Positions 11,742-20,620 of a DNA stretch of 64,000 nucleotides are shown here, one piece after another. The DNA lies in assembly GCA_047495785.1 (NCBI GenBank), contig JBLDXI010000029.1:1984001-2048000 (forward strand), given 5' to 3'. The notes below the pieces were generated by a model. It saw only the letters and a list, made by a program, of their open reading frames with translations. It made no database searches and was not told where the DNA came from. Position 1 is the first letter of the stretch. The number at the start of each line of letters is the position of its first letter. This DNA is from Lepidodermella squamata (Eukaryota > Gastrotricha). A program made the translations under genes and the position numbers.

Positions 11742-12166
11742 GCTGCTTTGTCCGGACGATGCACCAGTTGTGGTGTTGGCTGCTTATGGAATGAAAAGAA
11801 GACGTTTCGTCGAGAAGCAGATTCCAATTTATTTAAAAGCACAAGACCTGGACGGGAAATTGTTCAAAAATGAAAATATCACACACAAAAATGGGCGCGG
11901 TCGCCTCAAGGACAGATGGAACTGTTAGCCGGGCGAGATGGAAAATACGGATTCTCAGTCTGAGGATCTACACAAAATGTGGCGTGGATTGAATAAGTGC
12001 AGTCCAGGCACCTAAAAAGAGCCTGCATGCATCATTGCTGACTCATTCCTGAGTATATTCGCCCTCCATGTTATTTGGCTGAATATACGGCATGTTTCGT
12101 GTTTCTAGTTACTGGAAATTTGGTTACAATTTTGATGGCAAAACTGACAATACACTCATTTCCGAT

Positions 12167-12335
12167 TTCACATGGTGAACCAAACGATGATGTAGCTCAT
12201 CGTCAGCAACGATTGCACTGCGACGATCGCTCAGCCGATGGGCCTCGAAATCAAAGTATGTTCGAAGCATGGTCTCGTTAAGTTGTAGACAAAGCCGGCA
12301 AGAAATGGTACGTATAATATAATTAGACGAAAATT
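12167..12335 (-). pseudogene. Truncated E2 fragment of the array family
   Basis: Starts after a good acceptor (TTTTTTACAG) and reads through TM3 and most of TM4 before homology stops. The conserved WPIGWAI is interrupted by TGA in place of the second Trp codon. No E3 follows and no E1 is linked. The upstream leader motif (TGACTCATTCCTGAG) lies nearby at about 12040. Confidence 0.7.
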
Positions 12336-12425
12336 CTGTAAAAAACATAGCTGTTTAATTTAGTGAACGTTTCGTGGACGACTTTCCGTACGGCACCGAT
12401 TGAACTGCATCTTAGTCTGGATATG

Positions 12426-12615
12426 CAGTGTCAAAGTCCAACTACTTGTTGCTGGGTCGGTCGCGATAGTGGGGCTGGTAGGGTTGGTGGGTGTGAATTT
12501 TTTTCACACTATGTTAATCAATTGATAGAATCGCGTGCTGCCAAGCCCCATTGATCCCATTGATGCTATCATATCGACCATCAGAGCAACACGTAGTTGG
12601 ACTTTGACTCCGCAA
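12426..12615. repeat. Imperfect inverted repeat (possible MITE)
   Basis: The string GTCAAAGTCCAACTAC at about 12429-12445 is repeated in inverse orientation at about 12591-12606, with further pairing (TGTTGCT, GGTCG) inward. Length is near 190 bp. No target duplication was found, so boundaries are approximate. Confidence 0.45.
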
Positions 12616-12649
12616 AATCCGGCCTAAGATGTGGTGGGGATGATTCCTA

Positions 12650-12870
12650 CCATCCCTAGCGGTACTTCGCTGTAGCGGTAGTTTCGATCGTTGATATGAC
12701 TCCCGGACGAAACATGGTCGTGCGATACATCGGATGTTTTGCAACAAGTTTGTTTTGCCGCTGTAATTTTCACCACGATTAATGTGGAGTTTACGCTCGT
12801 GGTCAATGGAAACCGTGCATGAAGTGTGGCAAAGTCATTTTTTACATAAATAAAAATAATTTATTATTGG
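12650..12870. mobile_element. Fragment of the CATTGTGG MITE family
   Basis: Shares the internal core of the element at 52980-53317 and of the outer element at 29985-30797: TTTGCCGCTGTAATTT, TGTGGAGTTTACGCTCG and GTGTGGCAAAGTCATTTTTT. The outer ends are degraded. Another fragment lies at about 55130-55330. Confidence 0.55.
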
Positions 12871-13212
12871 ATCGTGTCATTTGTTTGTGTCATCTGCCGG
12901 AGTCAAAGAAACGATGAATGGACACAAGTTTATTTCGATTACATCGCGGAAGAACTTGCACTTCGGTGAAAGTCCGGCATTAGACCGAGTACAGTAATTG
13001 TAAGAATCCTGAAAAACTACAGTCAACCAACCGTACTCGACTGTACTGAAATCAGAAAAAAACACCATCAGAAAAGTGCGAGGTCTTCCGCGACGTGAAC
13101 GATGTATGAGGCATGAGATAGCAAGTTATTTCGTCAGATTTGCCGGGTACGATTTATTTTTCGCTTGTTAACAAGTTCGCTTCGCTTTCGCTTGTTTCAT
13201 CGCATTACTTTT

Positions 13213-16200
13213 TTAGCAACCTCCTCCTCCGCATCCCCCTCCGCCTCCACATCCTCCTCTTCCTCCACCACATCCCCCACCACTTGCCGCTTGAAAAACA
13301 AGAAGAAATTGCGGGTGAAAACAAAAACTGAGTGTTCAGTGATATATTCATCTAAGACTTAACGATAGGATTTACTTTGCATTGCGTTTTGCCTATCTAT
13401 CTCTGCTCTCTCCACCTGAACTTCAGGGTCGTCCGCATAGGCAGCAGAAATGAAGCACATGTTAACTGAGTAGTGATCCGGTTTTCCAACCAGTTGTCGA
13501 TTGCTGCATTTGCAACACATCGTAAAGCAAACGACGAAGTAGCTCACCGTCAGCAAAGACTGAACTGCGAAGGTTGCCCAGCCAATGGGCCAGGATAGCA
13601 GCTCATGTTTGAAGCATGGTCTCGTTAGAGCTTGGAGAAATCCGACAAGGAACGATATGTACATTATGGCCAGAAGAATATCCTATAAAATATCTTGTTA
13701 AAATAACAACAAACATTTAAAGAAAATCTCATAGAAGCTCCGCCACTTAGTTTTTGCAATTCAATAAAATAATCTGTATATCAAAAAAGGTGTGAGCGAA
13801 TCCGCCACGGAACTGTATGAATAATATGGTCACGAGAATATCCTGGGACAGAAAGGGACGCATTTTGTATGTATGTTGATTTCTAATGTTTAATAGAAAG
13901 CGTATATCTCTCAGCGAAGTCATATTGTAGGCCCAGCTGTAGCATCTTTTGACCAAAAGCTGCAGAATAGCGGCTAAAATGCCTAAGAAAGACGGCGTGA
14001 TGATCCATCCTGAGTACGGCCAATTCTGCTGTTGTAAATTCACCGCATCAACTTTGTCTTTATAAAGGCTTAGATCGACGATATAGACTATCGCTAGAGC
14101 CATGTATACAATGTTGAGTACAAGTTGAAGCAGTCTTGCGATTCCATAGCCTGATTACAGTCTTATTGAAATCAAGCTCGGTTTAGGTCTGACTATCTCA
14201 ACATCAATGATGGGTGGTTGGGCGTAAATGGTGGGCCTGGCTATGAGACATAAACTGCCGGTCGAAGAGAAGCAAGCTGCTGCTCATTTTGCTCAGGACC
14301 GTACACCGCTAGCGGATGGGTTGAGAGTGAAAACAAAAACTGAGTGTTCAGTGATATATTTATCTAAGGCTTAATGATAGGACTTACGTTTCATTGTGTT
14401 TAGCCTAGCTATCTCTGCTCTCTCCGCCTGAACTTCAGGGTCGTCCGCATAGGCTGCAGAAATGAAGCACATGTTAACTGAGTAGTGATCCGGTTTTCCA
14501 ACCAGTTGTCGATTGCTGCATTTGCAACACATGGTGAACCAAACGACGAAGTAGCTCATCGTCAGCAACGATTGCACTGCGACGATCGCCCAGCCGATGG
14601 GCCACGAAATCAAAGTATGTTCGAAGCCTGGTCTCGTTAAGTTGTAGACAAAGCCGGCAAGAAATGGCGCATACAATATAGCCAGGAGAGAATCCTGTTA
14701 AATATGTTAACATGTCGTTAGAAACGTTGAATAACTCGGATTTAGGTTTGTTTACTTCCATTTCATGATGATAGGTGACAAGTATAAAGTCTTTTGTTAT
14801 TGCCTCGTCAATCCACGTTAAAAAGCCGCTTTTTACTTGTCACCCGTGCCCTTCGACCGGATATAAACAAGCCGAAATCCGAGTTATTCAACGTCGCTAA
14901 CGATGTTTTTAACAAAATCTCATAGAAGCTCCGCCAGTTAGTTTACGCAATTTAATCGAATAATCTGCATATCAAATAAGGTGTAAGCGAATCCGCCACG
15001 GAATAGCATGAATAACATGGTAAGGAGAATATCCTGTTGTGAAAATTATCATGCTACTCATACGTTTCTAGTGATTCATTCATATAAGAGAGATAAATTA
15101 AGCGTATCCTAATTATTATTCCTAGGTAATTAATATAATTATTAGTAGAAAAACATATCTCTCTTACCGAAATCTTATCGTAGGCCCAACAGTGGCAACT
15201 TTTGACCAGAAGCTGCAGGACAGCGGCTAAAAGGCCGAAGAAAGACGGCGTGATGATCCATCCTGAGTACGGCCATTCCTTCTGAAATATTGAAGCATCA
15301 CCAGCAGCAACAACTTTGTCTTTATAAAGGCTCAGATCGATGATATAGACTATCGCTAGAGCCATGTATACAATGTTGAGTACAAGTTGAAGCAGTCTTG
15401 CGATTCCATAGCCTGATTACAGTCTTATTGAAATCAAGCTCGGTTTAGGTCTGACTATCTCAACATCAATGATGGGTGGTTGGGCGTAAATGGTGGGCCT
15501 GGCTATGAGACATAAACTGCCGGTCGAAGAGAAGCAAGCTGCTGCTCATTTTGCTCAGGACCGTACACCGCTAGCGGATGGGTTGAGAGTGAAAACAAAA
15601 ACTGAGTGTTCAGTGATATATTTATCTAAGGCTTAATGATAGGACTTACGTTTCATTGTGTTTAGCCTAGCTATCTCTGCTCTCTCCGCCTGAACTTCAG
15701 GGTCGTCCGCATAGGCTGCAGAAATGAAGCACATGTTAACTGAGTAGTGATCCGGTTTTCCAACCAGTTGTCGATTGCTGCATTTGCAACACATGGTGAA
15801 CCAAACGACGAAGTAGCTCATCGTCAGCAACGATTGCACTGCGACGATCGCCCAGCCGATGGGCCACGAAATCAAAGTATGTTCGAAGCCTGGTCTCGTT
15901 AAGTTGTAGACAAAGCCGGCAAGAAATGGCGCATACAATATAGCCAGGAGAGAATCCTGTTAAATATGTTAACATGTCGTTAGAAACGTTGAATAACTCG
16001 GATTTAGGTTTGTTTACTTCCATTTCATGATGATAGGTGACAAGTATAAAGTCTTTTGTTATTGCCTCGTCAATCCACGTTAAAAAGCCGCTTTTTACTT
16101 GTCACCCGTGCCCTTCGACCGGATATAAACAAGCCGAAATCCGAGTTATTCAACGTCGCTAACGATGTTTTTAACAAAATCTCATAGAAGCTCCGCCAGT

Positions 16201-18285
16201 TAGTTTACGCAATTTAATCGAATAATCTGCATATCAAATAAGGTGTAAGCGAATCCGCCACGGAATAGCATGAATAACATGGTAAGGAGAATATCCTGTT
16301 GTGAAAATTATCATGCTACTCATACGTTTCTAGTGATTCATTCATATAAGAGAGATAAATTAAGCGTATCCTAATTATTATTCCTAGGTAATTAATATAA
16401 TTATTAGTAGAAAAACATATCTCTCTTACCGAAATCTTATCGTAGGCCCAACAGTGGCAACTTTTGACCAGAAGCTGCAGGACAGCGGCTAAAAGGCCGA
16501 AGAAAGACGGCGTGATGATCCATCCTGAGTACGGCCATTCCTTCTGAAATATTGAAGCATCACCAGCAGCAACAACTTTGTCTTTATAAAGGCTCAGATC
16601 GATGATATAGACTATCGCTAGAGCCATGTATACAATGTTGAGTACAAGTTGAAGCAGTCTTGCGATTCCATAGCCTGATTACAGTCTTATTGAAATCAAG
16701 CTCGGTTTAGGTCTGACTATCTCAACATCAATGATGGGTGGTTGGGCGTAAATGGTGGGCCTGGCTATGAGACATAAACTGCCGGTCGAAGAGAAGCAAG
16801 CTGCTGCTCATTTTGCTCAGGACCGTACACCGCTAGCGGATGGGTTGAGAGTGAAAACAAAAACTGAGTGTTCAGTGATATATTTATCTAAGGCTTAATG
16901 ATAGGACTTACGTTTCATTGTGTTTAGCCTAGCTATCTCTGCTCTCTCCGCCTGAACTTCAGGGTCGTCCGCATAGGCTGCAGAAATGAAGCACATGTTA
17001 ACTGAGTAGTGATCCGGTTTTCCAACCAGTTGTCGATTGCTGCATTTGCAACACATGGTGAACCAAACGACGAAGTAGCTCATCGTCAGCAACGATTGCA
17101 CTGCGACGATCGCCCAGCCGATGGGCCACGAAATCAAAGTATGTTCGAAGCCTGGTCTCGTTAAGTTGTAGACAAAGCCGGCAAGAAATGGCGCATACAA
17201 TATAGCCAGGAGAGAATCCTGTTAAATATGTTAACATGTCGTTAGAAACGTTGAATAACTCGGATTTAGGTTTGTTTACTTCCATTTCATGATGATAGGT
17301 GACAAGTATAAAGTCTTTTGTTATTGCCTCGTCAATTCACGTTAAAAAGCCGCTTTTTACTTGTCACCCGTGCCCTTCGACCGGATATAAACAAGCCGAA
17401 ATCCGAGTTATTCAACGTCGCTAACGATGTTTTTAACAAAATCTCATAGAAGCTCCGCCAGTTAGTTTACGCAATTTAATCGAATAATCTGCATATCAAA
17501 TAAGGTGTAAGCGAATCCGCCACGGAATAGCATGAATAACATGGTAAGGAGAATATCCTGTTGTGAAAATTATCATGCTACTCATACGTTTCTAGTGATT
17601 CATTCATATAAGAGAGATAAATTAAGCGTATCCTAATTATTATTCCTAGGTAATTAATATAATTATTAGTAGAAAAACATATCTCTCTTACCGAAATCTT
17701 ATCGTAGGCCCAACAGTGGCAACTTTTGACCAGAAGCTGCAGGACAGCGGCTAAAAGGCCGAAGAAAGACGGCGTGATGATCCATCCTGAGTACGGCCAT
17801 TCCTTCTGAAATATTGAAGCATCACCAGCAGCAACAACTTTGTCTTTATAAAGGCTCAGATCGATGATATAGGCTATTGATAGAGCCATGTATACAATGT
17901 TGAGTATAAGTTGAAGCAGTCTTGCGATTCTATAGCCTGATCGCAATCTAATTGAAATTAAGCTCAGTTTAGGTCTGACTATCTCAACATCAATGATGGG
18001 TGGTTCGACATTCTCAGCATTCATGACGGTTGGGTGTGCTTGAATGGTTGGCCTCGATATGAAATAAACCGGCGGTCGATGAGAAGCTAACTGCTGCTCA
18101 TATTGTTGAGCTTTGTTGGCTAGTCGAGACTCATAAACCACTGGCCGGTTGGTAGAGAGCTGCAGGTGGTCGGGATGAAATTGGGTAGCGACTGGAGGAC
18201 CACTATGAACCGGTTGATGAATTGCGAACGGAGGCTCATTGCCATTGAATTGGCGAGCAGATGGAGGGGCAGCTTGAAGCTCCAT
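13213..18285 (-). CDS. Tetraspan array member 5: one first exon, four candidate E2 cassettes, one tail exon
   Basis: The only complete E1 of this cluster is 17692..18285 (198 codons, three N-terminal repeats, no stop). The only usable E3 is 13213..13289, encoding a tail of Gly runs with regular Cys and ending Gly-Cys-stop. Between them are four E2 exons with intact acceptors, donors and phases (0 in, 1 out): 16912..17218, 15650..15956, 14388..14694 and 13376..13682. Any one of them joined to E1 and E3 keeps the frame (325 residues), whereas splicing one E2 to another would shift it. The first three are identical in protein sequence; the fourth differs (for example LLSWPIGWATFAVQ). The intervening E1-like bodies have no start, no acceptor and a stop in the conserved IRLRSGYG segment (CGA to TAA), so they cannot act as first exons. 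Which E2 is used cannot be seen from sequence. Confidence 0.6.
13789..13842 (-). pseudogene. Relic of the start of an E2 exon
   Basis: After an AG on the minus strand the sequence reads GATATTCTCGTGACC, the first codons of E2 (Asp-Ile-Leu), and loses homology after about 45 nt. Similar relics occur at the same place, just 3' of the E1 body, near 14985-15035, 16247-16297 and 17509-17559, and in member 16 at 55983-56040. Confidence 0.55.
13922..14316 (-). pseudogene. Truncated E1 body with lost splice donor and nonsense codon
   Basis: Encodes TM1, TM2 and the conserved YSGWIITPSFLGILAAIL. The donor CG|GTGAG or CG|GTAAG of relatives is CGCTGAG here (GT to CT). The conserved Arg of RLRSGYG is TAA. 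The N-terminal coding part is cut off at about 14316, where sequence passes directly into intron-2-type DNA, the same breakpoint as in the tandem units. Confidence 0.7.
14086..17871. repeat. Three tandem 1262-bp units, nearly identical
   Basis: Units run about 14086-15347, 15348-16609 and 16610-17871. Each holds the broken E1 body, the breakpoint into intron 2, an intact E2, a 208-bp inverted-repeat element, and the E2-start relic. By eye I found one difference among the units (CAATCCACG versus CAATTCACG near 17335). Outside these limits similarity drops at once, for example TATAGACTATCGC versus TATAGGCTATTGA at the right edge. Confidence 0.85.
14706..14913. mobile_element. 208-bp inverted-repeat element in intron 1, present in all three tandem units
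   Basis: The ends pair over about 50 bp: CGTTGAATAACTCGGATTT near the left end and its inverse near the right. Further inside, GGTGACAAGTA pairs with TACTTGTCACC. The element is absent from the related intron of the neighbouring E2 (13683-13921). Copies in the other units lie at about 15968-16175 and 17230-17437, so insertion came before the triplication. Confidence 0.65.
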
Positions 18286-18476
18286 TTAAAATGTTATGTG
18301 AATTGGATATGTGGATTCGAGACGCTTTTGAAAGCTGAAGGCGTCATGGCTGACTCATTCCTGAGCATGAACAACGTGTTTTCTAAGTCGGTTAGTTCAA
18401 TATCTATGTTCAATATAAATGTTTGCGGGCTCAATATACCTTAGAAGATACTCCGAGGAGCAATGCATTAGTCAAG

Positions 18477-18507
18477 ACTGACTAAATGTTTGATTCCGCC
18501 TTTTATA
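18477..18507 (-). promoter_or_regulatory. Core promoter of member 5
   Basis: Minus strand TATAAAAGG (18499-18507) and CATTTAGTCAGTCTTGAC. The first T of the TATA box is 28 bp upstream of the A of the TCAGT initiator (18479), which is the standard distance. The start of transcription would be about 195 bp upstream of the ATG at 18285. Confidence 0.7.
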
Positions 18508-18519
18508 GCGTTTGTAATG

Positions 18520-19340
18520 ACGACTAGGAAACATTTTTCCCCATGACTGATCAGATTGACACATTTCATGTTGGGTTACTACACGTTTCACGTTTCACAC
18601 TGGGATAGCTGTTTATTAGGATAGTTTTCGAAGAGGTTCTACGCTCAGATATTTGGACCGTCTTGAGATCAGAATGTTGCTATTCATGTAGCCAAAATAT
18701 CGGGCCAGACTGAATATTAATGATTTGCTCTCAAAAGCCGCTTTTGCTAAACAATTTGCAAATTTAAATTGGTGTTACTTAGGTATATGGAAAATGATAT
18801 TTATTTATTTATTTCAATCCTGATGCGCCCTTCGGCACTTTTAGAAAATGGGGTTAATACGCTGGCTAACGGAGTGGCTAAGACGCTGGCTACCACGGCG
18901 GTGATGGGTTTCACACCCTGGACTCTCCTGGTGCGCGACATGCTTGCGGGAACTGAGCGCACAGCCCGCATTCGTTTTTTTCCGCCACGCAGACACGAAT
19001 GGCGACAGTACGGGGGTTCCCCCCATCGCGTAACAGCTGATTCGACATATGGGTACATGAGTGCATCTTATTCATTTCGTTTCAATCAGGGCAGCACCGT
19101 TGCCAATCGAGTTTCTTTTTCTTCAATTCGATTTGCGGGCAGTATCGGGAATTCGATAAAAAAACTCGAACCAGTAAAAACCAGTCCTAAAAATTATGTT
19201 TGCAAATTGATTCATGGATTGCGCGATTAAGGTAAAAAGCGGACTCATGGGTACGAATCGACGCACGGCTTTTTTAACTTACAGCCTCAAACACAATGCA
19301 TGAGTAAATAACAAAACTCAATTTTATTGATAAAGTGCGA
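18520..19340. other. Intergenic spacer
   Basis: A frame on the plus strand at 18787-19230 is open for about 148 codons but shows no domain and probably reflects chance. Both this spacer (18795) and the one at 57485 contain an ATTTATTTATTT run in the same flanking context followed by unrelated DNA, as expected for the tail of truncated non-LTR insertions in minus orientation. The part 19010-19320 recurs at about 53385-53700. Confidence 0.45.
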
Positions 19341-19362
19341 AGTGTCATCGGCCTCTACATCA

Positions 19363-20146
19363 TTATCCTCCTCCACTGCATCCCCATGTAGATTCCCATT
19401 TAAATCTCCGACCACTTGCATCCTGAAAAACACACAGAGAACACATCAGAGACTTAGTGATAGGAAATTGTGACTTACCTCGAATTGCGCGTTGCCGAGC
19501 GATTTCTGCTCTCTCCAGCCGAACTTCAGGGTCGGCCGCGTAGGCAGCAGAAAGGCAGCACATTTTAGGTGAGTATCGATTTGGTTTTCCGACCAGGTGT
19601 CCGACCAGCAAACGATGATGTAGCTCATCGTCAGCAACGATTGCACTGCGACGATTGCCCAGCCGATGGGCCATGAGATCAAAGCATGTTCGAAGCATGG
19701 CCTCGTTAGGGTGTAGACAAAGGCGATAACGAATGGTATGTACAATAAAGTCAGAAGAAAATCCTGTAAAAAATGAATTTCAAAGAGAGGTCTTATTTTC
19801 GCAATTGGATATAATGATCTTTGAGACGAACAATACAGTGCTGAATCTTTATAACGAACTTCTTTAATGCTAGTAAAAAATGTTCGTTATAACAACAATT
19901 TGTTATGAAGATTCTGCATCAAAATCATATCGTAAGCCCAGCTGTAGCACGGTTTGACCAAAAGCTGTAGGACAGCGGCCAAGAGACCGAAGAAAGACGG
20001 TGTAATGACCCATCCCGAAAATCGCCACTGCTGATAGCGTCGATACAGTTCGAGAGATCTATCGTTATGCAGAGCGCCATCTTTGAGCTATTTATCTTCA
20101 TAGTGGCTCAGGTCGACTATATTGACTATTGCTAAGGCTATGTACA
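19363..20146 (-). pseudogene. Tetraspan array pseudogene 6
   Basis: E2 is 19479..19763 (285 nt) with a deletion of about 22 nt that removes the MCCKCSNRQ coding region and shifts the frame. E3 is 19363..19422; its acceptor has moved by one base so that it starts in phase 0, matching the shifted E2 and restoring ASG at the head of the tail, which is non-canonical (few Gly, two Trp). E1 (19921-20146) is cut within TM1, lacks the N-terminus and has lost the GT donor (TTTTGATGCAG). Not functional as a normal member. Confidence 0.7.
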
Positions 20147-20570
20147 TTCAACATCAGCTAGTGACACTGCTAATATACAAGTTTTACTAAAAGTTAAATC
20201 GGGCCGTGGGCTGGCATACAATGATGTGAACCTGATAGTTATCCTGCGAATGACAGCAGCGCGGCCACAGATTTTCCGATGAATATTCCAAAAGCTAGCC
20301 TTCTTGTTCTTATTTTATTTATGAAGCTCGGGATATGATACTATTTAGTAAAATGATTGCCGAGGGCTCTACAGCTACTACCAACTCCTTCTCCCCCTCC
20401 ACCACTTCCAATACCAGCAGCTACGCCACCGCATCCACCAAATCCACCTAATCCTCCCCCACCAGCGACCGCTACAAAAAAAACAGAAAGTGGGATTGAA
20501 AACACAAACTACGAGAGCGAAATCAACGGAGCAATAATATAGAAAATTATGCTGTAACTTGTTTGTAAAT

Positions 20571-20612
20571 GAGCAATGAGCAATGAGCAATGAGCAATGA
20601 GCAATGAGCAAT
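20571..20612. repeat. Six tandem copies of GAGCAAT at the LINE 5' junction
   Basis: GAGCAAT repeated six times without interruption. The related introns have GAGCATTGATTT at this place, so the microsatellite lies exactly where the truncated LINE joined host DNA. Confidence 0.85.
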
Positions 20613-20620
20613 GTTTGTAA

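Noticed and set aside
14086-17871. CRISPR-like or satellite array
   Set aside because: The 1262-bp units contain exons and introns of a host gene and are a segmental triplication.
18787-19230. Open frame of about 148 codons on the plus strand
   Set aside because: No domain, overlaps open frames on the other strand, lies in repeated spacer DNA and near the tail of a probable truncated retroelement.
20357-20542. Proline-rich plus-strand frame
   Set aside because: Antisense reading of the Gly-rich E3 exon (GGN codons read backwards give Pro/Ser codons).
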